The notes below the pieces were generated by a model. The model searched no databases. It was given only the letters and a program-made list of their open reading frames with translations, and was not told the origin of the DNA. Shown in pieces: positions 1 to 8,493 of a stretch of 64,000 nt of DNA. Source of the DNA: UBA1672 sp963977495 (GTDB lineage: Bacteria > Pseudomonadota > Alphaproteobacteria > Micavibrionales > Micavibrionaceae); assembly GCA_963977495.1 (NCBI GenBank), contig CAXBOT010000001.1, forward strand, positions 682,001 through 746,000, read 5' to 3'. The translations under genes and the position numbers were made by a program. Each line of letters starts with the position of its first letter. Positions within the stretch are counted from its first letter, which is position 1.

Positions 1-1
1 A

Positions 2-1159
2 TATGGTGTTGATAAGCAAGGTATTCACACCGCCATTTTCCACGGTCTTGAAGAATATGCCAGCTTAATGCTCTTCCTTTTGGCTGCAATGACCTACATC
101 AGCGCATTGGAAAATCGTAATGTTTTTGCTTATATCCGAATGAAGCTTGTTTTATCGGGTATGAGCTTACGCCAACTTTTCTGGGCAACCGGCTTTTTTG
201 CATTCTTCCTTTCACCCATCGCAGATAACCTGACGACAGCATTGGTTATGGGAACCGTAATCATGGCCGTGGGCCGATCAAACGCGCGTTTTATCACGCT
301 AGGCTGTGTAAACGTGGTCTGCGCAGCAAATGCAGGCGGGGCGTTCAGCCCCTTTGGTGATATCACGACACTCATGGTGTGGCAGGCCGGAAACGTCACA
401 TTCTTTGAATTCTTTGATCTGTTTATACCGTCACTTGTATGCTTCGTCGTACCTGCGATTATGATGACCTTTTTCATTCCCAAAGAGCAGCCGGAAACAA
501 TTGGCGAACGCATTGAGATGAAGCAGGGCGCAAAGCTTATTGTTGTACTTGGTTTCGGAACCATTGGCCTTGCTGTAACCCTAGAACAAACGCTAGGTCT
601 CCCGCCTTTTGTCGGCATGATGACAGGGCTATCTGTCCTGATGATTACGGCATGGCTTATACGTAGAACAACGTTGATTTCGAAAGAAAAGGATCATGAT
701 TTCGATATTCTGCACAATGTTGCCTCCGCAGAATGGGATACGCTTTTCTTTTTCTTTGGGGTTATTTTCAGTGTTGGCGGCTTGGGCTATCTCGGTTACC
801 TGGAAATCATGTCGACGACCATGTACACAGGCTGGGGGCCAAGTGCGACCAACATATTCTTGGGGATCATGTCTGCCTTAATTGACAACATCCCTGTCAT
901 GTTTGCCGTATTAACCATGAACCCCGAAATGGATCACTTCCAGTGGCTTTTGGTTACGCTGACAACGGGCGTAGGGGGAAGCATCCTTTCTATCGGTTCG
1001 GCAGCTGGTGTAGCTCTTATGGGCGTTGCACGTGGTTACTATACGTTCTTCTCGCACCTCAAATGGGCACCTTTCGTGATTGTCGGATATATCGCAGCCA
1101 TCGCCACGCATTTTTACATGAACAGTCACCTTATAGGCACGACTTCAATGGCGATGTAA
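2..1159 (+). CDS. nhaD: NhaD-family Na+/H+ antiporter, 5' end outside the window
   Basis: The reading frame is open from the first bases of the window, so the start lies upstream; about 385 C-terminal residues are present. The protein is almost entirely hydrophobic with some ten membrane segments. It contains an intramembrane stretch with SPIADNLTTALVMG and a later matching stretch ALIDNIPVMFAVL, the paired polar-in-membrane motifs typical of NhaD and the related ArsB/CitM transporters. NhaD exchanges Na+ (or Li+) for H+ across the inner membrane. Ends in TAA. The convergent CPBP gene starts only 6 bp beyond. Family assignment is firm; the ion preference is taken from the family. Confidence 0.85.
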   Translation, partial: YGVDKQGIHTAIFHGLEEYASLMLFLLAAMTYISALENRNVFAYIRMKLVLSGMSLRQLFWATGFFAFFLSPIADNLTTALVMGTVIMAVGRSNARFITLGCVNVVCAANAGGAFSPFGDITTLMVWQAGNVTFFEFFDLFIPSLVCFVVPAIMMTFFIPKEQPETIGERIEMKQGAKLIVVLGFGTIGLAVTLEQTLGLPPFVGMMTGLSVLMITAWLIRRTTLISKEKDHDFDILHNVASAEWDTLFFFFGVIFSVGGLGYLGYLEIMSTTMYTGWGPSATNIFLGIMSALIDNIPVMFAVLTMNPEMDHFQWLLVTLTTGVGGSILSIGSAAGVALMGVARGYYTFFSHLKWAPFVIVGYIAAIATHFYMNSHLIGTTSMAM

Positions 1160-1165
1160 TGTGAT

Positions 1166-1843
1166 TTAATTCAGGGCGGGGTTACCACTCCAGAAGTACC
1201 AGCCCAGACCAATCAGGAACAAGGCATTACCGTATAAGGCATGCTCTACTGTGACCAACGCCAAAGAACGCGTCTTTGAATATGTGTGCGCAAAGATCAA
1301 TCCGGCAATAAAGCTCAATGTTGGCGCAATCCAATTAATATAAAGCATGTGCGCAAACGCAAAAACCAATGCGCTGACGATAATACGGGCGCGCGGCGTT
1401 GTGAAATAGCGACGATAGCGATGAAAAATAAAGCTACAGAAAATAAGCTCTTGCGGCAAAGCAGAGAGAAGCGGGTAGGCCGTAAAAATAACAATCATCG
1501 CAAAGGGGCGCTCATAAGCCATAGAGAAAAGGCGTGAGGGCTCATAAAGATACAAAAACAACACCATACAAACACACGCGAAAAGCCACCGCGGTATAAT
1601 CATTTTCATACTGGTTTTGTTAACCGATTTCCATTTCCAAATATCCTTGGCAAACCGTTCATCACCCTTAATAAAAAGGTGATAAGCACAATACGCTGCC
1701 GCGCTCCATAGAAAGAAAAACATAAACTTTCCATAGTGGTTCACGATTATAAAGCTGGGAAGTGCAATACACAGGATCAAAAACTCTGCAACCAACAGAA
1801 AGTTGTAGGTCTTTTTTACAATTAGTTTTTCATCTGTAACCAT
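1166..1843 (-). CDS. CPBP-family intramembrane protease-like protein
   Basis: A 225-residue integral membrane protein with about seven hydrophobic segments. The Abi/CPBP signature is spread over the C-terminal half: a first motif PQELIFCSF, then FAFAHM, then HALYGN. In the usual family the first motif is EExxxR; here it reads QExxxC, so the first glutamate and the arginine are both replaced, while the His of motif 2 and the His and Asn of motif 3 are kept. It may be an active variant or a non-catalytic homologue. CPBP proteins process prenylated or secreted substrates; none can be inferred here. It stands alone on the minus strand between nhaD and ispG. Confidence 0.7.
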   Translation of the reverse strand: MVTDEKLIVKKTYNFLLVAEFLILCIALPSFIIVNHYGKFMFFFLWSAAAYCAYHLFIKGDERFAKDIWKWKSVNKTSMKMIIPRWLFACVCMVLFLYLYEPSRLFSMAYERPFAMIVIFTAYPLLSALPQELIFCSFIFHRYRRYFTTPRARIIVSALVFAFAHMLYINWIAPTLSFIAGLIFAHTYSKTRSLALVTVEHALYGNALFLIGLGWYFWSGNPALN

Positions 1844-1910
1844 TCAAAATCATAGCATAAGATGCTCTTTTCTAACCATAAAAAGATTTACATCTTCATC
1901 GCTTAACAAA

Positions 1911-1939
1911 TTGCTTTTCGATATTTTTTGGTCTATAAA
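1911..1939 (+). promoter_or_regulatory. Predicted sigma70-type promoter of ispG
   Basis: TTGCTT at 1911-1916 and TATAAA at 1934-1939 are separated by 17 bp. A start point about 7 bp after the -10 would fall near 1946, 3 bp before the ATG at 1949, giving an almost leaderless mRNA. This is a visual match only. Confidence 0.5.
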
Positions 1940-1948
1940 CCGCATATT

Positions 1949-3184
1949 ATGGTCGCATTACCAAAGATAAACAGACACAAAACCCATCGCGTCACCGTAC
2001 GCAACGTTGCCATTGGTGGCAATGCACCTGTTGTCGTTCAATCCATGACCAATACCGACACAGCGGATGTTGAGAAAACATTCGCGCAAGTTAAGCAGCT
2101 TTTTCTGGCTGGCTCTGAAATTGTCCGCGTCACCGTCAATAATGATGCTGCGGCTTTGGCCGTTGCCAAACTCCGTGAGCGCCTCGACAAAGAGGGGCTG
2201 GACGTGCCTTTGGTCGGGTGTTTTCATTATAACGGGCACACACTTTTGAATGATCATCCTTCCTTGGCTGAAAGCTTAGACAAATACCGCATTAACCCCG
2301 GTAATGTCGGTTTCGGCAAAAAACGTGATTCTCAATATGAACAAATGATTGAAAAGGCCGTTCAATATAAAAAAGCGGTGCGCATCGGCGTAAACTGGGG
2401 CAGCCTCGATCAAGCCCTTGCCATGAAGCTCATGGATGAAAATGCCAAACGTGACGTGCCGCTACCCTCTGATAATGTTATGCGCGAAACACTTGTTCAG
2501 TCCGCGCTTATCAGTGCGAAGAAGGCAGAAGATATCGGCCTGAGCGCCAATCAAATTATTCTCTCTGCAAAGGTCAGCCGCGTTCAGGATTTAATTGCCG
2601 TTTATACCGCGCTGGCAGAGCGCTGCGACTATGCTTTGCATTTGGGCCTAACCGAAGCGGGTATGGCATCCAAAGGCATCGTTGCCACGGCGTTGGGGGA
2701 GGGGATTTTGTTACAGCAGGGAATCGGTGACACAATCCGCGCATCCCTAACACCCGAACCAAACGGCGATCGCACGATAGAGGTGCGCGTCTGTCAGGAA
2801 ATTCTACAATCATTAAATATCCGCTCCTTCATGCCAGAGGTAAGCGCCTGCCCGGGATGCGGACGCACAACCAGCACATTCTTTCAAGAACTCGCGCAGG
2901 ATATACAACGCTATCTCGATGTGAAAATGCCCGTTTGGGCCGATCAATATGCAGGCGTGGAAACGATGAAGGTTGCCGTCATGGGTTGTATTGTCAACGG
3001 CCCGGGCGAAAGCAAACACGCCGATATCGGCATCAGTTTACCGGGCACAGGGGAAGCGCCCGTGGCGCCTGTCTTTACGGATGGCAAAAAAAGCCATACA
3101 TTACGCGGTGAAAATATTGCGAATGAATTTAAAGATCTTGTTGAACAATACGTTAAACGAAGATTCTCTAAAAAAGCAGCTTAA
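1949..3184 (+). CDS. ispG: 4-hydroxy-3-methylbut-2-en-1-yl diphosphate synthase
   Basis: IspG (GcpE) converts MEcPP to HMBPP, the penultimate step of the MEP isoprenoid pathway, using a [4Fe-4S] cluster. The 411-residue protein has the TIM-barrel part with QSMTNTDTADVE near the N-terminus and the C-terminal cluster ligands C301, C304 (ACPGCG) and C347 (MGCIVNGPGE) with E354. The frame is also open from a TTG at 1928, but that codon lies inside the likely promoter and the family start matches the ATG at 1949, so I chose the ATG. No Shine-Dalgarno is visible. dxr, for the first committed step of the same pathway, is also in this window. Confidence 0.95.
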   Translation: MVALPKINRHKTHRVTVRNVAIGGNAPVVVQSMTNTDTADVEKTFAQVKQLFLAGSEIVRVTVNNDAAALAVAKLRERLDKEGLDVPLVGCFHYNGHTLLNDHPSLAESLDKYRINPGNVGFGKKRDSQYEQMIEKAVQYKKAVRIGVNWGSLDQALAMKLMDENAKRDVPLPSDNVMRETLVQSALISAKKAEDIGLSANQIILSAKVSRVQDLIAVYTALAERCDYALHLGLTEAGMASKGIVATALGEGILLQQGIGDTIRASLTPEPNGDRTIEVRVCQEILQSLNIRSFMPEVSACPGCGRTTSTFFQELAQDIQRYLDVKMPVWADQYAGVETMKVAVMGCIVNGPGESKHADIGISLPGTGEAPVAPVFTDGKKSHTLRGENIANEFKDLVEQYVKRRFSKKAA

Positions 3185-3213
3185 CAATAAATAACAAAAA
3201 AGGAGTATTATTC

Positions 3214-4335
3214 ATGCTTATTGGCGTCCCAAAAGAAATAAAAACTTTGGAATACCGTGTCGGGTTGGTTCCTTCCTCTGTCAAAGAACTCACATCACGT
3301 GGACATAGCGTTCTCATCGAGACAAATGCCGGTCTTGGTATTAATTTCACAGATAAAGATTATGAAGAAGCCGGTGCGAAAATTGTTGGGACGGCGAAAG
3401 AGATATTTGATAAATCAGAAATGATCATCAAAGTTAAAGAACCGCAAGCGCAAGAATGCGCGATGCTACAAGAAGATCAAATCTTGTTCACATATCTACA
3501 TTTAGCCGCTGATGCCCCACAAGCCAAACAATTGATTGAATCAGGCTGCGTTGCTATTGCATACGAAACCGTCACAGGGCCAAACGGTCACGGACTTCCT
3601 TTGCTGGAGCCAATGAGCGAGATTGCAGGGCGTCTGTCTGTACAAGTGGGAGCTTACTACTTGCAAAAGCATATGGGCGGCTTAGGACGTCTGGTTGGCG
3701 GCGTGCCGGGTGTAAAACCAGCCGAGATTTTAATTCTTGGCGGCGGCGTCGCAGGATTCCATGCTGCGCAAATGGCCACGGGTCTTGGTGCTAATGTTAC
3801 AATTTTGGAACGCTCCAATCCGCGTATGCGCTTCCTTGATGAATATTTCCATGGCCGCGCCAATATCGTTTATTCCAATCTGGATATTCTGGAGCGTGAA
3901 GTTATGAACGCAGACCTCGTGATCGGCGCTGTTTTAATCCCCGGAGCATCTGCACCAAAATTAATTCGCAAAGACATGCTGCCCACTATGAAAAAAGGCG
4001 CTGTTATCGTCGATATTGCGATTGATCAAGGCGGCTGTTTTGAAACAAGCAAACCAACGACACATGACAACCCAACCTACGTGATTGACGATGTTGTGCA
4101 TTATTGCGTTGCCAATATGCCTGGCGCCGTACCGCTAACTTCTGCATTGGCACTGAATCATTCCGTTCTACCTTATGCACTTCGCTTGGCTGATCAGGGA
4201 TGGAAAAATGCGCTAGAAGGTGATTCTAATTTCTTGAACGGTCTGAATATTTGTCAGGGGAAAGTAACAAATGAAGCCGTTGCGCAATCGCTTAATCTTG
4301 ATTTTGCCCCTGCAAAAACGTGTTTAGCGGCGTAG
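3214..4335 (+). CDS. ald: Alanine dehydrogenase
   Basis: A 373-residue NAD-dependent enzyme interconverting L-alanine and pyruvate plus ammonia. The N-terminus MLIGVPKEIKTLEYRVGLVP carries the KEIK and RV substrate-binding motifs; the Rossmann dinucleotide motif ILGGGVAGFHAA lies near residues 173-184, and the C-terminal region has VANMPGAVPLTSALALN. Length equals the family norm (about 370). AAAAAGGAG at about 3197-3205 is a good ribosome binding site for the ATG. It follows ispG by 29 bp and may be co-transcribed with it, although the two have no shared pathway. Confidence 0.95.
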   Translation: MLIGVPKEIKTLEYRVGLVPSSVKELTSRGHSVLIETNAGLGINFTDKDYEEAGAKIVGTAKEIFDKSEMIIKVKEPQAQECAMLQEDQILFTYLHLAADAPQAKQLIESGCVAIAYETVTGPNGHGLPLLEPMSEIAGRLSVQVGAYYLQKHMGGLGRLVGGVPGVKPAEILILGGGVAGFHAAQMATGLGANVTILERSNPRMRFLDEYFHGRANIVYSNLDILEREVMNADLVIGAVLIPGASAPKLIRKDMLPTMKKGAVIVDIAIDQGGCFETSKPTTHDNPTYVIDDVVHYCVANMPGAVPLTSALALNHSVLPYALRLADQGWKNALEGDSNFLNGLNICQGKVTNEAVAQSLNLDFAPAKTCLAA

Positions 4336-4369
4336 AGGTATATTTTTTGGATTTTTGTGAACATCGTGC

Positions 4370-4398
4370 TTGACGAAACAAAGGCTCGGTGATATCAA
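4370..4398 (+). promoter_or_regulatory. Predicted promoter of tRNA-Asp
   Basis: TTGACG at 4370-4375 and TATCAA at 4393-4398 have a 17 bp spacer. The expected start point near 4405 is about 12 bp before the mature tRNA 5' end. Located in the gap after ald. Confidence 0.6.
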
Positions 4399-4416
4399 AA
4401 TCCCCATCTTAAATGC

Positions 4417-4493
4417 GCGGGTGTAGCTCAGTTGGTTAGAGCGCCGCCCTGTCACGGCGGAGGCCGCGAGTTCAAGTCTCGTCACTCGCGCCA
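4417..4493 (+). tRNA. tRNA-Asp (anticodon GUC)
   Basis: 77 nt cloverleaf. The acceptor stem GCGGGTG (4417-4423) pairs with CACTCGC (4483-4489) with one G-U. The D arm holds AGCTCAGTTGGTTAGAGC. The anticodon stem CCGCC/GGCGG (4444-4448/4456-4460) closes the loop CTGTCAC with anticodon GTC at 4451-4453. The T arm contains GTTCAAGTC. Discriminator G is followed by an encoded CCA (4491-4493). A promoter precedes it and a terminator follows, so it appears to be a single-gene unit. Confidence 0.97.
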
Positions 4494-4521
4494 TTTGAGA
4501 TCAAGAAGAAAAAATAAAAAT

Positions 4522-4549
4522 ATCCGGTCTTTATGGTCGGATTTTTTTT
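4522..4549 (+). terminator. Rho-independent terminator after tRNA-Asp
   Basis: ATCCGGTC (4522-4529) pairs with GGTCGGAT (4535-4542) in an 8 bp stem with two G-U pairs and a TTTAT loop, followed by a run of eight T. It begins about 28 bp after the tRNA. The remaining gap to nuoA (4550-4671) shows no gene; only a short imperfect palindrome at 4618-4629 stands out. Confidence 0.75.
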
Positions 4550-4671
4550 ATGTTCGATTTCTTTTAAATAAATTCTTGAAAAGTAAGGCCAAAAGGTATT
4601 TTCTTTGCGGTGCTAAGCTGTTAAAACAGTCATAGAATTTAAGTCTTTGAAAATCATTTGAGAAAATCAAC

Positions 4672-5043
4672 ATGGCTCCGCAAGAATTACTGATCGAATA
4701 TTTACCCATCCTTGTTTTTATGGTGATTGCAGGCGGTATATCGCTGGCGATGATTTTGGGTTCTTTGTTGGTTGGTGTGCGCAAGCCTGATGCGGAAAAG
4801 CTCTCTGCCTATGAATGTGGATTTGACGCGTTTTCTGATGCCAGAAATAAATTTGACGTTCGGTTTTATCTCGTCACACTCCTGTTCATTATTTTTGATC
4901 TTGAGATTGCCTTTCTATTCCCATGGGCTATAACACTTGGAAAGATCGGCGCATTCGGCTTTTGGTCAATGATTACATTCCTCAGCGTCTTAACCGTTGG
5001 CTTTATCTATGAATGGAAGAAGGGCGGCCTCGAATGGGAATAA
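4672..5043 (+). CDS. nuoA: NADH-quinone oxidoreductase subunit A
   Basis: NuoA (123 aa) is a small membrane subunit of complex I next to the quinone chamber. Three hydrophobic helices are visible, with the conserved loop ECGFDAFSDARNKFDVRFYL between helices 1 and 2, and the acidic FIIFDLEIAFLFPW in helix 2. Length matches the family (about 120). It opens the first nuo block and is followed by nuoB after 32 bp. No convincing promoter was found just upstream, though one must lie between the tRNA terminator and this gene if the terminator works. Confidence 0.95.
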   Translation: MAPQELLIEYLPILVFMVIAGGISLAMILGSLLVGVRKPDAEKLSAYECGFDAFSDARNKFDVRFYLVTLLFIIFDLEIAFLFPWAITLGKIGAFGFWSMITFLSVLTVGFIYEWKKGGLEWE

Positions 5044-5075
5044 GACTGCGCGCTCTGGTATAAAGGTTACATAAA

Positions 5076-5651
5076 ATGGGTCATGACAAAAAAATCATAG
5101 AGGCACCTGCCTACGGACTTGATTCCGGCAAGTTTCTTTCGCCTGCATCACAGCAGGATATTCTGCCCGCTGCTCTATCCAAAACATTGGATGAAAAGGG
5201 TTTCATCTTAACAAATGCAGATCGTTTATTTGACTGGGCGCGCACAGGCTCTTTATGGCCGATGACGTTTGGTCTGGCGTGCTGCGCTGTTGAAATGATC
5301 CACGCCTATATGAGCCGCTACGACCTTGACCGTTTTGGTATTATTCCGCGTCCGTCACCACGTCAATCTGATGTGATGATTGTTGCGGGTACACTCACCA
5401 ATAAAATGGCACCGGCCTTGCGCCGTGTCTACGACCAGATGCCTGAGCCACGTTGGGTTGTTTCAATGGGTTCTTGCGCGAATGGCGGCGGTTATTACCA
5501 TTATTCCTATTCCGTCGTACGCGGTTGCGATCGTATCGTGCCTGTTGATATTTACATCCCCGGCTGCCCGCCAACTGCGGAGGGTATGATTTACGGTCTG
5601 ATGCAACTTCAGAAAAAAATCCAACGGGAGGATACGCGCATTGCCCGATGA
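5076..5651 (+). CDS. nuoB: NADH-quinone oxidoreductase subunit B
   Basis: NuoB (191 aa) carries the terminal [4Fe-4S] cluster N2 that passes electrons to quinone. The ligands are visible: the tandem C69-C70 in GLACCAVEM, C134 in GSCANGGG and C164 in IPGCPPTAEG. The first 35 or so residues are a variable, family-typical extension. The 3' end overlaps the nuoC start by 11 bp, which suggests translational coupling. Confidence 0.97.
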   Translation: MGHDKKIIEAPAYGLDSGKFLSPASQQDILPAALSKTLDEKGFILTNADRLFDWARTGSLWPMTFGLACCAVEMIHAYMSRYDLDRFGIIPRPSPRQSDVMIVAGTLTNKMAPALRRVYDQMPEPRWVVSMGSCANGGGYYHYSYSVVRGCDRIVPVDIYIPGCPPTAEGMIYGLMQLQKKIQREDTRIAR

Positions 5652-6348
5652 TTCCCTTTTAGATCTTGCTGAATATATCTCCGAAAAACTCGGCGGTCAT
5701 GTTATTGAACATGGCTTTAAGGGCGAGGAATTCGAAATACAAGTGAAGCCAGACAGCATCATGGCTGTGCTACAGTTCTTGCGTGATGATCGTGAATGCG
5801 AATTTACAACGCTGATTGATTTATTTGGCGTTGACTACCCTAATCGTGCGGAGCGTTTTGAGGTTGTCTACACGCTGCTATCACTACGTCAAAATAACCG
5901 CGCACGCGTCAAAATATCAATCGAAGACGAACAAATCGTCCCAAGTGTCACCAGCTTGTTCAGCTCTGCTTTGTGGTATGAACGCGAAACATGGGATATG
6001 TACGGCATTTTATTTTCCGGCAACCCTGATTTGCGCCGCATCCTTACGGATTATGGTTTTGAAGGCCACCCACAACGCAAAGACTTCCCCCTAACCGGAT
6101 ATGTCGAATTGCGTTATGATGAAGAGCAAAAGCGGGTAGTTTACGAACCTGTTCAACTCACACAAGATTTCCGCCGCTTTGATTTTGTAAGCCCATGGGA
6201 AGGCATGACAGACATGCAACTCCCCGGTGATGAAAAGGCCGCCATACCACCACATGGCTGGAAAAGCAGTGGCGAACAAGCTGCCGTGCTGAAAGAAACG
6301 CAAGAAGCCTTACAAGAGGAGGGTGCAGATCATGCCTCTGAAGGATAG
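5641..6348 (+). CDS. nuoC: NADH-quinone oxidoreductase subunit C
   Basis: NuoC (235 aa) is the 30-kDa subunit of the peripheral arm, paired with NuoD. The signature ERETWDMYGILFSGNPDLRR followed by DYGFEGHPQRKDFPL is intact. The start is a TTG at 5641 inside the end of nuoB: GGGAGG at 5626-5631 is at good spacing, and the ATG at 5648 is in another frame. The C-terminal 40 residues after the conserved WEGM segment are charged and variable. It is separate from nuoD, unlike the fused nuoCD of enterobacteria. Confidence 0.95.
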   Translation: MPDDSLLDLAEYISEKLGGHVIEHGFKGEEFEIQVKPDSIMAVLQFLRDDRECEFTTLIDLFGVDYPNRAERFEVVYTLLSLRQNNRARVKISIEDEQIVPSVTSLFSSALWYERETWDMYGILFSGNPDLRRILTDYGFEGHPQRKDFPLTGYVELRYDEEQKRVVYEPVQLTQDFRRFDFVSPWEGMTDMQLPGDEKAAIPPHGWKSSGEQAAVLKETQEALQEEGADHASEG

Positions 6349-7552
6349 AGTAGACACGCCCGATGTTATGATCGGCGAAGAAACACAGATCAAACCTTTC
6401 ACAATGAATTTCGGGCCACAGCACCCTGCCGCGCATGGTGTGCTCCGCCTAGTCCTTGAGATGGAAGGCGAGATCGTAGAGCGCGCTGATCCGCATATCG
6501 GGCTTTTGCACCGTGGTACGGAAAAGCTGATCGAATATAAAACCTATACGCAAGCTGTCCCGTATTTTGACCGTCTTGATTATGTCGCCCCGATGAATCA
6601 GGAGCATGCATTTGCCCTTGCCACGGAAACCCTTCTGGGCATTACAGTGCCAAAGCGCGGGCAGTATATCCGCGTTTTATTCTGTGAGCTTGGCCGCGTT
6701 CTAAACCATATTTTGAACATCACCACATTCGCATTGGATGTTGGCGCGCTAACACCGGCTCTCTGGGGTTTTGAAGAACGCGAAAAAGGTATGGAGTTTT
6801 ACGAGCGCGTTTGCGGCGCACGTCTGCATGCTAATTATTTCCGCCCCGGCGGCGTTGCGCAGGATATGCCTGCTGGTTTGGCTGAAGATATTTTAGAATG
6901 GTGTGATGGCCTTCCCAAATTCATTGCTGATCTGGAAAGCTTGCTTACTGAAAACCGTATTTTCAAACAACGTACAGTCGATATTGGTGTAGTAACACCT
7001 GATGAAGCGCAAGATTGGGGCTTTTCAGGCCCCATGCTGCGTGGTTCTGATATTGCATGGGACTTACGCAAAAGCCAGCCGTACGAGGTGTACGATGAAA
7101 TGGACTTTGATATTCCTGTCGGAAAAACAGGCGATTGCTATGCACGCTATCTCGTACGCGTTGCAGAGATGTACGAATCCATTAAGATCATGAAACAAGC
7201 CATCGAAAAAATGCCTGATGGCTATGTGCGCACCAATGATTACAAAGTCACACCGCCGCCACGCGCGGAAATGAAAGATTCGATGGAAGCACTTATCCAT
7301 CACTTTAAATTATTCACCGAAGGGTTTCACGTCCCTGCAGGCGAAACCTACGCCGCAGTCGAAGCACCAAAGGGAGAGTTTGGCGTCTATCTTGTCGCCG
7401 ATGGATCAAACAAACCTTATCGCTGTCGCATTCGCGCTCCGGGCTTTGCACATTTACAGGCACTTGATTTCATGAGTAGAGGACATCAACTTGCTGACGC
7501 CGTATCAATTATCGGTTCGCTTGATATTGTTTTCGGAGAGATTGATCGGTAA
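6332..7552 (+). CDS. nuoD: NADH-quinone oxidoreductase subunit D
   Basis: NuoD (406 aa), the 49-kDa subunit, forms the quinone-binding cavity with NuoB. It starts with the typical FGPQHPAAHGVLRLVLEMEG, followed by HIGLLHRGTEKL, and ends EIDR as family members do. A GTG three codons upstream (6323) is in frame but lies in the AGGAGGG ribosome binding site, so I use the ATG at 6332. The start overlaps the end of nuoC by 17 bp. Confidence 0.96.
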   Translation: MPLKDRVDTPDVMIGEETQIKPFTMNFGPQHPAAHGVLRLVLEMEGEIVERADPHIGLLHRGTEKLIEYKTYTQAVPYFDRLDYVAPMNQEHAFALATETLLGITVPKRGQYIRVLFCELGRVLNHILNITTFALDVGALTPALWGFEEREKGMEFYERVCGARLHANYFRPGGVAQDMPAGLAEDILEWCDGLPKFIADLESLLTENRIFKQRTVDIGVVTPDEAQDWGFSGPMLRGSDIAWDLRKSQPYEVYDEMDFDIPVGKTGDCYARYLVRVAEMYESIKIMKQAIEKMPDGYVRTNDYKVTPPPRAEMKDSMEALIHHFKLFTEGFHVPAGETYAAVEAPKGEFGVYLVADGSNKPYRCRIRAPGFAHLQALDFMSRGHQLADAVSIIGSLDIVFGEIDR

Positions 7553-7558
7553 TTTATC

Positions 7559-7837
7559 ATGTATTCAAAACCAAAATATAAAATACCAAGCAAAGACGCA
7601 AAGCTCACCATCTTGGGCGCTTTGTTTATTATCATACCAAGGGCTTTTGATTATTGTACCTGTGCGATCACGCATTTTAGTTACTGCGGCAATGTGTTCT
7701 ATATTTTTGCCCGATTGGTTTTGACAATTATAGGACTCTTCTTAGTCTTTAGAGGTGTTAAAATAGGGTACGCATCCTTTAAAAATGCACAAAACGAAAA
7801 CAATGATGAAAAAGACCAATGGGGCAAAGGTAAATGA
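7559..7837 (+). CDS. Small membrane protein of unknown function inside the nuo operon
   Basis: A 92-residue protein I do not recognise. It has a basic N-terminus, two predicted membrane helices (about residues 16-35 and 48-66) joined by a cysteine-containing loop (CTCAITHFSYC), and a charged, hydrophilic tail NENNDEKDQWGKGK. It lies 6 bp after nuoD and its stop overlaps the nuoE start in an ATGA arrangement, so it is surely translated with nuo. It could be an accessory or assembly factor for complex I, but this is inference from position alone. Confidence 0.6.
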   Translation: MYSKPKYKIPSKDAKLTILGALFIIIPRAFDYCTCAITHFSYCGNVFYIFARLVLTIIGLFLVFRGVKIGYASFKNAQNENNDEKDQWGKGK

Positions 7838-8493
7838 AAAAACCGTTTGATTTAAATGCCGATTACCAGCCTGAGCATTTTGAATTCACAAAAGTGTATC
7901 AAGACCATGCACAAGAAGTCATAAAGCTTTATCCGGCTGGCAGGCAACAATCTGCCGTTATGCCGCTGCTCGATCTCGCGCAACGTCAAACCGCGCAAGA
8001 CGGTGCAAAATCTAACCCGCCATATGGTGGATGGATTCCGCGCGCCGCAATGGATCACATTGCCGATATCCTGGACATGCCCAAAGTTAAGGTCTACGAG
8101 GTTGCGAGTTTTTACTCCATGTATAACACCGCGCCCGTTGGGCAATATCTTGTTCAATTTTGTACAACCACGCCTTGCTGGCTCTGCGGTTCAGGCGATA
8201 TTGTGAAGGCAACAACAGACCATTTAGGTGTAGGCATGGGTGAAACCACCCCTGATGGCAAATTCAGCCTGATGGAAGTTGAATGTCTGGGCGCATGCGT
8301 TAATGCTCCTATGGTGCAAATCAATGATGATTTTTACGAGGACTTAACTCCCGAAAATATGCGGCAATTACTCAGCACTCTGGCAGAAGACATGAAGCCA
8401 ACTATCGGCTCTCAAACGGGACGCAAAGCTTCTATGTCCGCGGCAGGTCCAACCACACTTAAGGACATTGCAAAGAAAGCAAAGGTAACCTGA
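7834..8493 (+). CDS. nuoE: NADH-quinone oxidoreductase subunit E
   Basis: NuoE (219 aa) is the 24-kDa subunit holding the [2Fe-2S] cluster N1a beside NuoF. The ligands are C110 and C115 (CTTTPCWLCG) and C151 and C155 (CLGACVNAP) in a thioredoxin-like fold. The C-terminal 45 residues are a low-complexity, Ala/Lys-rich tail common in alphaproteobacterial NuoE. The start overlaps the preceding small gene by 4 bp; the stop overlaps the next start by 1 bp (TGATG). Confidence 0.96.
   Translation: MKKPFDLNADYQPEHFEFTKVYQDHAQEVIKLYPAGRQQSAVMPLLDLAQRQTAQDGAKSNPPYGGWIPRAAMDHIADILDMPKVKVYEVASFYSMYNTAPVGQYLVQFCTTTPCWLCGSGDIVKATTDHLGVGMGETTPDGKFSLMEVECLGACVNAPMVQINDDFYEDLTPENMRQLLSTLAEDMKPTIGSQTGRKASMSAAGPTTLKDIAKKAKVT

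Noticed and set aside
4417..4493. tRNA-Asp as an integration site for a mobile element
   Set aside because: No integrase gene nearby, no second copy of the tRNA 3' end noticed downstream, and the following genes are core nuo genes.
4618..4629. Imperfect palindrome CTGTT-AA-AACAG upstream of nuoA as a possible operator
   Set aside because: Short, AT-rich and unique in the region; no promoter could be fitted next to it.
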